From assembly GCF_016464425.1 (NCBI RefSeq), contig NZ_JADDKQ010000025.1, positions 20,853-84,852 on the forward strand: a stretch of DNA of 64,000 nucleotides, read 5' to 3'. The first letter of the stretch is position 1, and each line of letters starts with the position of its first letter. The position numbers and the translations under genes were made by a program. The notes under the pieces are model-generated. The model searched no databases, was not told the origin of the DNA, and saw only the letters and a list, made by a program, of their open reading frames with translations. This stretch comes from Actinotalea solisilvae (GTDB lineage: Bacteria > Actinomycetota > Actinomycetes > Actinomycetales > Cellulomonadaceae). This document shows, one piece after another, positions 26,885 to 34,586 of this stretch.

Positions 26885-27796
26885 GTGGAGCGGCACACGA
26901 CGGTCACCCTCCCGGGACCCGTGGACCTGCACCGCACCCTCGCGCCGCTGCGCCGTGGCGCGGGGGACCCCGCCTACCGGCGGACGCCCGACGGCGCGCT
27001 GTGGCGTGCGTCCCTGCTCGCGAGCGGGCCGGTGACGACGCACCTGCGCCAGGTCGGGCCGTGCTCGGTCGACGTCACCGCGTGGGGCCCGGGCGCGGGC
27101 GAGGCCGTCGCGACCGCGCCCGCGCTGCTCGGCGCCCACGACGACGCCTCGACCTTCGACCCGCCGCCGGGTCCCGTGCGCGACGCCTTCCGACGCGCGG
27201 CCGCGGTGCGGGTCACGCGCACGGGACGGGTCCTCGAGTCCCTGGTGCCCGCGATCCTCGAGCAGCGCGTCATCACGCGCACCGCGCACGACGCGTGGCG
27301 GTACCTCCTGCGCACGCACGGCACCCCCGCGCCCGGTCCCGCGCCCGAGGGGATGCGCGTGCCGCCGTCGGCCGCGGGCTGGGCGGACGTGCCCGTCTGG
27401 GACTTCCACCGCGCGGGCGTCGACCCGCGACGGGCGCGCGCCGTCGTCGCCGCGGCGCGGCTCGCGCACCGGATCGAGGAGACCACCGCGATGGCGCCCC
27501 TCGACGCCCTCGCCCGGCTGACGTACGTGCCCGGCGTCGGCGCGTGGACGGCGGCCGAGACCGCGCAGCGGGCCCTGGGCGACGCCGACGCGGTGTCCGT
27601 CGGCGACTACCACCTCGCGGGCCAGGTCGGCTGGGCGCTCACCGGCGCGAAGGTCGACGACGCGGGCATGCTCGAGCTGCTCGAGCCGTACCGGCCGCAC
27701 CGCTACCGCGCCGTGCGCCTCCTGCTGCTCAGCGGGCAGGCGCGCGTGCCACGACGCGGCCCCCGGCTCACGATCGAGGACCACCGGTCCCGCTGA
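26885..27796 (+). CDS. AlkA-type DNA-3-methyladenine glycosylase II (HhH-GPD)
   Basis: 303 residues. Excises alkylated bases from DNA in base-excision repair. The helix-hairpin-helix reads LTYVPGVGAWTAAET and the catalytic Asp241 lies in SVGDYHLAG, the order seen in AlkA. The N-terminal ~90 residues match the AlkA TBP-like domain rather than a signal. No Fe-S Cys cluster is present, so it is not a MutY/EndoIII type. Start GTG 26885; GACGAT ends 6 nt before it and could be a leaderless -10. It is the third DNA repair gene in the window. Confidence 0.88.
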   Translation: MERHTTVTLPGPVDLHRTLAPLRRGAGDPAYRRTPDGALWRASLLASGPVTTHLRQVGPCSVDVTAWGPGAGEAVATAPALLGAHDDASTFDPPPGPVRDAFRRAAAVRVTRTGRVLESLVPAILEQRVITRTAHDAWRYLLRTHGTPAPGPAPEGMRVPPSAAGWADVPVWDFHRAGVDPRRARAVVAAARLAHRIEETTAMAPLDALARLTYVPGVGAWTAAETAQRALGDADAVSVGDYHLAGQVGWALTGAKVDDAGMLELLEPYRPHRYRAVRLLLLSGQARVPRRGPRLTIEDHRSR

Positions 27797-27857
27797 GCAC
27801 CCGACCGCGGGCCCGCGGCGCGGGTCGTGCGGCGGGGCGTGCTCGCGCGTCGTGCGC

Positions 27858-27998
27858 TCAGCCGTGCCGCGGCTTGAGCACCCCCTGGTCGCCCTGCGCG
27901 TCGTCCGTGCCGGCGACCTCGAGCCGGACGCCGTAGAGCGCGCCGACGACGGCGAGCACCTGGTCGAGCGGCTCGGTGGAGTCGATGGTCAGCTGCAT
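27858..27998 (-). CDS. Small conserved-looking protein (46 aa)
   Basis: Short frame MQLTIDSTEPLDQVLAVVGA... ending KPRHG, with AAGGG about 8 nt upstream of the ATG at 27998. The predicted fold is strand-helix-strand (QLTIDS, then LDQVLAVVGALYGV, then RLEVAG) with a polar tail. GC-biased third positions argue that it is real. No family recognised. A CCGCGGGCCCGCGG palindrome (27805-27818) separates it from the convergent glycosylase gene. Confidence 0.5.
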   Translation of the reverse strand: MQLTIDSTEPLDQVLAVVGALYGVRLEVAGTDDAQGDQGVLKPRHG

Positions 27999-28155
27999 GG
28001 TGGGAGCCCTTCGTGCCGCCGGCCGAGGGGGACGGCCGTGATCACTCGGAGGCTAGGCGTGCGCGCCGCCGCTGCCTAGACCCCCGTCCGGGCGGTTCCC
28101 TGGCCCGTCGCGCTGGTGTTGGATCGGGGCAGGCGCGGCGCGGGCTGGAGGTGCG

Positions 28156-30837
28156 ATGAGCGATCTCCCCACGGGGACCCTCACGCTCCTGTTCACCGAC
28201 ATCGAGGGCTCGACGGGTGTCCTGGCCCGCCTCGGCCCGCGCTACGCGGACGTCGTCTCGACCTACCGCGGGGTGCTGCGCGCCGCCTTCCAGCGCTGGT
28301 CCGGCCACGAGATGGGCACGGAGGGCGACAGCTTCTTCGTCGTCTTCCGGTCGGTGGGGGACGCGGTGCGCGCGGTGCGCGACGCGCAGACCGGGCTCGC
28401 GGCGACCGCCTGGCCCGACGACGAGGCGGTGCGGGTCCGCATGGGCCTGCACACGGGCGAGCCGACCCCGCACGAGGACGGGTACGTCGGCATGGACGTC
28501 CACCGGGCCGCGCGCGTCGCCGCGGCCGCGCACGGCGGCCAGGTGCTGCTCACCGAGGCGACGTACCGGATCGCGTCCGGCGAGGTCCCGGACGTCGGGT
28601 TCGCCGACCTCGGGCTGCACCGCCTCAAGGACCTGCCGCAGCCCGAGCGCCTGCACCAGCTCGTGCTGCCAGGGCTGCCGTCCGCGTTCCCGCGGCCCCG
28701 CAGCCTCGGGTCGGCGTCGACGCTGCCCGTGCCCGGCACGTCGCTCGTCGGCCGGGACGACGACGTCGCACGGCTCACCGCGACGCTGGGGGGCTCACGC
28801 CTCGTGACGCTCACCGGGCCGGGCGGTGCGGGCAAGACGCGGCTCGCGCTCGCCGCCGCCGCGGCCGTCGAGGACGCCTTCCCGGACGGCGTCTTCCTCG
28901 TCCCGCTCGCACCCGTGCGCGCCACGGAGGTCATGTGGACGACGATCGCCGACGTCGTCGGCGCGCCCGGCGAGTCGAAGGCACCGCCGACCGTCGCGGC
29001 CCACCTCGCGCCGCGGCGCGTGCTCCTCGTGCTCGACAACCTCGAGCAGATCGCGGAGGCGTCGTCCGTCGTCGTCGCGCTCCTCGAGGCGGGCCCGGGC
29101 GTGACCGTCCTGGCGACGTCGCGCCGCCCGCTGCGCGTCTCGGCCGAGCAGGAGGTGCCCGTCGACCCGCTCCCGGTGCCCGACGCGGCGGGCCTCGCGG
29201 GGACCGACGGGAGCGGCGCCGTCGAGCTGTTCGTCCGCCGCGCGCGGCTCGTCCGGCCGGCCTTCGTGCTCACGCGTGACAACGTCGCCGACGTCGTCGA
29301 GATCTGCCGTCGGCTCGACGGGCTGCCGCTCGCGATCGAGCTCGTCGCCGCGCGGTCCCGGCTCCTCACACCGCGCGCGCTCCTCGGGCGCCTCGGCGAC
29401 GGCCTCGACGTGGCGCGCGCCGCCGTCGACGTCCCGGCGCGGCAGCAGACGCTGCACGCGGCCCTGACCTGGTCCTACGACCTGCTCACACCGGAGCTCC
29501 GGGGTGCGTTCCGCGCGCTCGGCGCGTGCGGCGGCGACGTCGACCTCGCGGCGGCCGCGGCGGTCCTCGGGCCCACCGAGGCGGCGGTGGCGGCACACGG
29601 CGCCCGCGACGGGCACCCGGGCGCCGCGCTCGCCGTGGACCCGGTCGACGTCGTCGCCGAGCTCGTCGACGCGAGCCTGCTCGTCGTCGTCGACGCCGAG
29701 GAGGAGCCGCGCGTGCGGATGCTGCGGACCGTCGCGTCGTTCGCGCGCGCCGCCCTGCGCGCCTCGGGGGAGCGCGACGTCATCGGGCTGCGGCACGCGG
29801 GCCACTTCGCGGAGGTCGCACGGACGGCGGCCGAGCAGCTGCGCGGGCCGCACCACCTCGCGGCGCGCGACCGCCTCGAGCGCGAGCTGCCCAACCTGCG
29901 CGCCGCGCTCGCGTGGTCGCTCGGGGACGGGACCCCGCGCGAGCGGCCCGCGGGCGTCGACGAGGACGAGCGGCTCGCGGTGGGCCTGCGGCTGTGCGAG
30001 CACCTGTCGTGGTTCTGGTACGCGTGCGGCTACCAGGCCGAGGGCCGGCGCTGGCTCGGCGTCGCCGTCGAGGCGGCGGGGGCGCGCACGTCGCGCGCCG
30101 AGGTCGTCACCGCGCTCTACGGGCTCGCCGTGCTCGTGCTGCAGCAGGGCCAGGCCGACCGCGCGCGCGAGATGCTCACGCGCTGCCTCGAGGTGTGGCG
30201 CGCCGCGGGCGACCTCGGCGGGTCGTCCCGCGCGCTCAACAGCCTCGCGGTCGCGCACCGCGCCCTCGGCGAGCCCGACGCCGCGCGCCGGCTCGGGGAC
30301 GAGGCCGTCGCGCTCGCCCGGGCGGCCGGGGACCTCGGGCGCGAGGTGAACGCGGTCTCCAACCTCGCGCTGCTGGCGGTCGACGTCGGGGACACCGACC
30401 GCGCGATCGCGCTGCTGCGCCGCTGCCTCGAGCTCGACGTCGAGCTCGAGGACGCGTGGGGCCAGGGCGCGGACCACGTCAACCTCGCGGGCGCGCTCCT
30501 GCGCGCCGGCCGGGTCGACGAGGCCGAGGAGCACCTGCGCGCCAACGCGGAGGCGGCGGTCGCCCTCAACGACGTCGAGATCGTCATCGACGTCGTCTCC
30601 CTGTTCGCGGCGATCACCGCGCACCGCGGTCGCGCCGCGACGACCGCGCGGCTGCTCGGCGCGTCCGCCCGGCTCCGGGAGCAGGCCGACGTGCCGATGA
30701 CCGCGACGGACGCGGCGTGGTTCGACGTCGCGATCGCGCTGGTCGAGGGCCGGCCGGACCCCGCGGCGTGGGCGGCCGAGGTCGCAGCGGGCCGCGAGCT
30801 CGACGCCGCGGCGGCCGTCGCCCTCGCCCTCCGTTGA
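28156..30837 (+). CDS. Class III adenylate cyclase fused to an AfsR/NB-ARC-type ATPase and TPR repeats
   Basis: 893 residues. The N-terminal cyclase domain (about 8-170) retains the metal-binding Asp15 (FTDIEGST) and Asp58 (GTEGDSFF) and the segments RMGLHTGEP and GMDVHRAARVAAA. A STAND-type ATPase follows (P-loop GPGGAGKT at 221-228, then RVLLVLDNLEQI and GLPLAIELVAARS). The C-terminal ~300 residues are TPR-like helical repeats. There is no HTH, so output is probably cAMP, or the cyclase serves as a nucleotide sensor for the ATPase. Signal unknown. Start ATG 28156 has GGAGG 5 nt upstream. Monocistronic, ending in a long palindromic region. Confidence 0.9.
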   Translation: MSDLPTGTLTLLFTDIEGSTGVLARLGPRYADVVSTYRGVLRAAFQRWSGHEMGTEGDSFFVVFRSVGDAVRAVRDAQTGLAATAWPDDEAVRVRMGLHTGEPTPHEDGYVGMDVHRAARVAAAAHGGQVLLTEATYRIASGEVPDVGFADLGLHRLKDLPQPERLHQLVLPGLPSAFPRPRSLGSASTLPVPGTSLVGRDDDVARLTATLGGSRLVTLTGPGGAGKTRLALAAAAAVEDAFPDGVFLVPLAPVRATEVMWTTIADVVGAPGESKAPPTVAAHLAPRRVLLVLDNLEQIAEASSVVVALLEAGPGVTVLATSRRPLRVSAEQEVPVDPLPVPDAAGLAGTDGSGAVELFVRRARLVRPAFVLTRDNVADVVEICRRLDGLPLAIELVAARSRLLTPRALLGRLGDGLDVARAAVDVPARQQTLHAALTWSYDLLTPELRGAFRALGACGGDVDLAAAAAVLGPTEAAVAAHGARDGHPGAALAVDPVDVVAELVDASLLVVVDAEEEPRVRMLRTVASFARAALRASGERDVIGLRHAGHFAEVARTAAEQLRGPHHLAARDRLERELPNLRAALAWSLGDGTPRERPAGVDEDERLAVGLRLCEHLSWFWYACGYQAEGRRWLGVAVEAAGARTSRAEVVTALYGLAVLVLQQGQADRAREMLTRCLEVWRAAGDLGGSSRALNSLAVAHRALGEPDAARRLGDEAVALARAAGDLGREVNAVSNLALLAVDVGDTDRAIALLRRCLELDVELEDAWGQGADHVNLAGALLRAGRVDEAEEHLRANAEAAVALNDVEIVIDVVSLFAAITAHRGRAATTARLLGASARLREQADVPMTATDAAWFDVAIALVEGRPDPAAWAAEVAAGRELDAAAAVALALR

Positions 30838-30927
30838 CCCCCCGCGGCTCCGCCGCCCTCGCGCTGCGCTGCCCCGCCGTGTCTCCACCGCCCCTCCGCT
30901 CCGCTCCGCCACCCCGCTCCGCCCCTG

Positions 30928-31015
30928 TCCAGATGCTCGAACGCGAGCGTGTCAGCGTTCTGGGCCGTCGAGTACGGGGCGATCCGTCACTGACGCTCGG
31001 ATCCGAGCATCTGGA
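30928..31015. terminator. Long imperfect inverted repeat between convergent genes
   Basis: The arm at 30928-30955 (beginning TCCAGATGCTCG) is complementary to 30990-31015 (ending CGAGCATCTGGA) with a few unpaired bases; both arms contain GAGCGT/ACGCTC and CAG/CTG parts. Flanking pyrimidine-rich (30838-30927) and purine-rich (31016-31080) tracts can extend the pairing. It serves as a bidirectional terminator in this 278-bp gap, which has no gene. Confidence 0.6.
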
Positions 31016-31115
31016 CGCGGGGGGACAGGGACGGAGGCGGGGCGGGGGCCGGGCGGGGGCGGGACGGGGCGCGACGGGGAACGGCCTCGGGCGTCGGCGG
31101 CGGCGGTCGGGCGGC

Positions 31116-31781
31116 TCACGCGGCGAGGCGCGTGCGGCGGCGTCGGGCCGGGGCCTGCGCGGGTCCCGGGGCGGCGGCCGGCGCGGCCGTGGTCGCCTGC
31201 AGGCGCTCGGCGAGGCGGACGGCGCTCGTGAGCAGGTCGGTCAGGAGGGCGTCGGCGTCGTCCCGGCCGCACCCGGCGACGGCGAGCACCGCGAACTCCA
31301 CGACGGCGGAGGCGTCGACGACCGGACGGCGCGTGAGCCCGCGCGTGTACGCCGCAGCCCAGCGGGACGCGTCGGGCGCCGTCGCGAGCGCCGCGCGGCT
31401 CTCGGGTCGCAGCGCGCCGGGTCCGCCGAGGACCGCGTCGCACCGCAGCACGGCGGCGGCCAGCGGGCGCTGGTCCCACGGGGCGGCGACCCGCAGCGCC
31501 GACGTCGCCGCGAGGAGCGCGATCTCCGCATCCCACGCCCGCGTCCCGCGCAGCCCGGCGAGCGTCGGGGCGAGGAGCGACAGGGGCGGCCGGGCCGCGT
31601 CGGAGACGGCGTCGTTGACGAGGCGCGCGAGTCTGGCCAGCAGCGGGTGGGTGCAGCGCGGGGCGTCCGTCCAGCGCTCGCCCGCGAGCACGCTCACCAG
31701 CTCCATGAGGCACGCGCCCTGGCGCGGCCGGCGGTGGCGGCCCGCGGCGAGGAGGGGGAGTCCGTCCGGGGTGCGGTCCAT
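31116..31781 (-). CDS. Conserved hypothetical protein with CLMELVSVLAGERWTD motif
   Basis: 221 residues. The segment CLMELVSVLAGERWTD followed by CTHPLLARLARLVND near residues 25-55 recurs, as I recall, in uncharacterised actinobacterial proteins. The rest is Ala/Leu-rich helix with a basic tail (ARRRRTRLAA). No signal peptide or catalytic motif. AGGTGA lies 6 nt before ATG 31781. It follows the FtsX permease gene on the same strand after 66 nt and could be the last gene of that transcript. Confidence 0.7.
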   Translation of the reverse strand: MDRTPDGLPLLAAGRHRRPRQGACLMELVSVLAGERWTDAPRCTHPLLARLARLVNDAVSDAARPPLSLLAPTLAGLRGTRAWDAEIALLAATSALRVAAPWDQRPLAAAVLRCDAVLGGPGALRPESRAALATAPDASRWAAAYTRGLTRRPVVDASAVVEFAVLAVAGCGRDDADALLTDLLTSAVRLAERLQATTAAPAAAPGPAQAPARRRRTRLAA

Positions 31782-31847
31782 CGGATCACCTGCTCAGTGG
31801 TGGGTCCCTCGAGTCTGCGTCACGTCGCGGCGAAGGGCAACGGCTCG

Positions 31848-34586
31848 TCAGCCGCCGACGCGCAGCACCTCGCCGAGCCGCTCGCGCCGCCGCAGCGACG
31901 ACTCGACCGCGACGACGACCACCACCGTGACCCCGGCGACGAGCACCGGCGCCGCGCTCCACCACGGCACCACGGCCGACGGCTCGGCCGCCTGCCCGGT
32001 GAGGAGGCGCAGGCCGAGCGGCGCGGTGCACACGGCCGCGACGAGCGCGCCGACGCCGACGGCGGTGGCGCACGCCAGGAGGGCGGGCGGCGCGAGCTCC
32101 CCGGCCGTGACGGCGTGGACCTCGCGCCGGGTGAGGCCGAGCGTCCGCAGCCGGGCGAGCGTCGCGCCGCGCGCGGGCGCACCCGTGGCGGCCGCGACGA
32201 CGACGACGAGCGCGACGAGCGCGAGCAGGACGACCCCGGTCGCCGTCGTGAGCGCGGCGAGGGCCTGCGTGAGCGGCGCCGCGCGCCGCTCGGCGAGCAC
32301 CGCGGCCCGCTCGACGACGTCGGCGTCGGCCAGCCCGGGTGTCGCGGCCACGGCAGCACGCGCCCCGGCTCCGACCACCCACACCGTGTCGGGCACGGCC
32401 ACGTCGGCGAGGGCCGGGTCGCTCGCGTCCACGAGCACGGTCCCGGGTGCGAGGTTCGCCGTGCCGACGACCACGACGGACCGCGAGCCGTCGTCGAACG
32501 TCGCGCTGAGCCGCGACCCGACGGCGCCGGCGAGGTCCGGTGCGACGAGCGCGCGTGCCCCGCCGGACGAGCCGGACCCGGCGTCCGTCAGCGGCGCCTC
32601 GGGCAGCCCGAGCGCGGGCGCCGCGGCGGCGAGCCGCGCGAGGTCGGCCGGGTCGGCGACGACGACCCGGACCCGGCGACCGAAGTCCTCGCCGCGCGCC
32701 TGGACGGCGTCGTGCACGGCCACGGCGGCCGCCGCCGTGACCCCCGGCGCGTCCGCGAGGTCGCGCGCGAGGCCGTCCAGGCCCTCGTCCGGGACGCTCG
32801 TGGCGGTGACGTCGGCGCCGACGTCGGCCCACGATGCCGACTCCTGGCCGTGGTGCACGGTCGCGCCCACGGTCCACGCGAGCGTCGCGACCGCGCCGGC
32901 GACGGCGAGCGCCACGAAGGGCAGGGCGTCGCGCGCGGTCGCGTGCGCGCGGGCGCCCGCCAGCACGGGCACGAGCCCTCGGCCGCGCACGCCCCGGGCG
33001 AGCGACCACGCGGTGAGCGGCGGCACGACGCGCAGGAGGAGGACCGCGCCGGCGAGGGCGGCGAGCGTCGGTGCCGCCGCGGTGAGCAGGTCCGCATCGC
33101 CCTCGACCGCCCCCCGCGCACGCAGCGCGGCGACCGCGCCCGCGGCCGCCGCGACCACCGCGACCTCGGCGGCCAGGCGACGCACGGTGCGGGCGCGCCC
33201 GAGGGCCCGCCGCTGGTGCAGGTTCGCCGGGCGGCGCCGCCCGCCCGTGGCGCGCGCCGACGCGACGACGGCGAGCACCGGCCCCGCCGCGGCCGTCACG
33301 AGGAGCACAGGTGCCACCCAGGGCCACGGCACGGGCCCGGGCACGGCGAGCGCCGCGAGCGTCAGGCCGAGCGCGCCGCCCGCCGCGGCGACGGCGGCGG
33401 ACTCCGCGAGCAGCTCGACCGCGATGCCCGCGAGCGTGCCGCCCCGCGCGCGCCGGTGGGCGAGCACCGCGGCGCGCCGGCGGACCACGAGGCGCGCGAC
33501 GAGGACGAGCGCGAGCGCGGCCGCCGCGACCACGCCCGTGAGGAGCACGGCGGCCTGCGCGCGTGCCGCCCGGATGCTCCCGTCCACCTCCTCGAGCAGG
33601 TCGCCGAGGTGGGACTCGACCGTCACGCGCGCCCCCGGCACCGCGATGCCGAGCGGCGTCGCCTGGAGCCCTGCGAGCGCGCGCACGACGTCGTCGGCCG
33701 ATCCCGCCGAGAGCGCGGCCGGGTCGGGTGCGAACGTGTACGTGCGCGACGTGCGGGCGCGCCGGTCCGCCTCGACGACGAGTCGCGCGACCGGCAGGGC
33801 CTCGTCCGAGACCAGGCCGGCGACGACCGTCTCGGTCGTGAGGCCCGTGCCGCGCACGCGCGGCTCGAGCAGCCCGGGTGCCGAGGCCCAGGCGGGGTCG
33901 TCCCGCTCGACGGGCCGGAAGATCCCGCTCACCGTCACCGCGACCGCGTCGCTGTCCGCCTCGAGCACGGTGAGCGGGTCGCCGGGGCCGACCTGGAGGA
34001 GCGCGGCGGCGGGCTCCGACAGGGCGACCTCGACGACGGGCGGCGGCGCGTCGTCGGGGGCCGCCGCGAGCTTCGCCGGCGTGATCGTCGCCTGCGCGGC
34101 GCGGCCCGCGACGAAGCGGACCTCGGGCGGGCCGTCGCTGCGCACGGACGTGAAGGTCAGGGCGGTCGACCCGCGCTCGCCCTCGGGCAGCAGGAGGGTG
34201 AGGCGGGCGGTCGAGACCGTCGCGACCGGGGGCCCGAGCACGTCGCGCAGCTCCGCCGGGAGCGCGTTCTCGAGCCGCACGGCGACGTCCTCGACGTCGG
34301 CGACCGTCTCCGTGCGCAGACGCGTGGGCCCCTCGTCCTCGACGAACGGGACGGCGGCGACGACCTGGGCGTCCGGCCCGGCGTCGGTCACCGCGGTGCG
34401 CACAGCGGTGTCCGCCGTCCGCTCGACGAGCCGGGGCGTCACCGCGGACAGCAGCACGGTGGCGCTCACGACGACGACGGCCAGCAGCAGGGGTCCGGCG
34501 TCGGCGCGCGCCCGGCCGAGCACGCTCGCGACGTGCACGTCGACCCGGCGCCGGGTGGGCCCGCCCGAGCGGTGGCGCCCGGTCAC
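31848..34586 (-). CDS. FtsX-type ABC permease, second of pair
   Basis: 912 residues. One N-terminal membrane helix (about 25-45), a large extracytoplasmic domain (about 50-410), then clusters of helices and a final three-helix FtsX domain (about 740-905), the duplicated MacB/FtsX exporter pattern. The start GTG overlaps the preceding permease stop (GTGA, 34583-34586), so the two are translationally coupled. It would form a heterodimeric permease with its neighbour, powered by the two ATPases upstream. Exporters of this type move lipoproteins, peptides or drugs by a mechanotransmission action on the outer face; the substrate is unknown. Confidence 0.88.
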   Translation of the reverse strand: MTGRHRSGGPTRRRVDVHVASVLGRARADAGPLLLAVVVVSATVLLSAVTPRLVERTADTAVRTAVTDAGPDAQVVAAVPFVEDEGPTRLRTETVADVEDVAVRLENALPAELRDVLGPPVATVSTARLTLLLPEGERGSTALTFTSVRSDGPPEVRFVAGRAAQATITPAKLAAAPDDAPPPVVEVALSEPAAALLQVGPGDPLTVLEADSDAVAVTVSGIFRPVERDDPAWASAPGLLEPRVRGTGLTTETVVAGLVSDEALPVARLVVEADRRARTSRTYTFAPDPAALSAGSADDVVRALAGLQATPLGIAVPGARVTVESHLGDLLEEVDGSIRAARAQAAVLLTGVVAAAALALVLVARLVVRRRAAVLAHRRARGGTLAGIAVELLAESAAVAAAGGALGLTLAALAVPGPVPWPWVAPVLLVTAAAGPVLAVVASARATGGRRRPANLHQRRALGRARTVRRLAAEVAVVAAAAGAVAALRARGAVEGDADLLTAAAPTLAALAGAVLLLRVVPPLTAWSLARGVRGRGLVPVLAGARAHATARDALPFVALAVAGAVATLAWTVGATVHHGQESASWADVGADVTATSVPDEGLDGLARDLADAPGVTAAAAVAVHDAVQARGEDFGRRVRVVVADPADLARLAAAAPALGLPEAPLTDAGSGSSGGARALVAPDLAGAVGSRLSATFDDGSRSVVVVGTANLAPGTVLVDASDPALADVAVPDTVWVVGAGARAAVAATPGLADADVVERAAVLAERRAAPLTQALAALTTATGVVLLALVALVVVVAAATGAPARGATLARLRTLGLTRREVHAVTAGELAPPALLACATAVGVGALVAAVCTAPLGLRLLTGQAAEPSAVVPWWSAAPVLVAGVTVVVVVAVESSLRRRERLGEVLRVGG

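Noticed and set aside
28156..30837. Reading the cyclase-ATPase-TPR protein as a LuxR/AfsR transcription factor
   Set aside because: No helix-turn-helix is present at either end; the N-terminus is a cyclase domain with both metal Asp.
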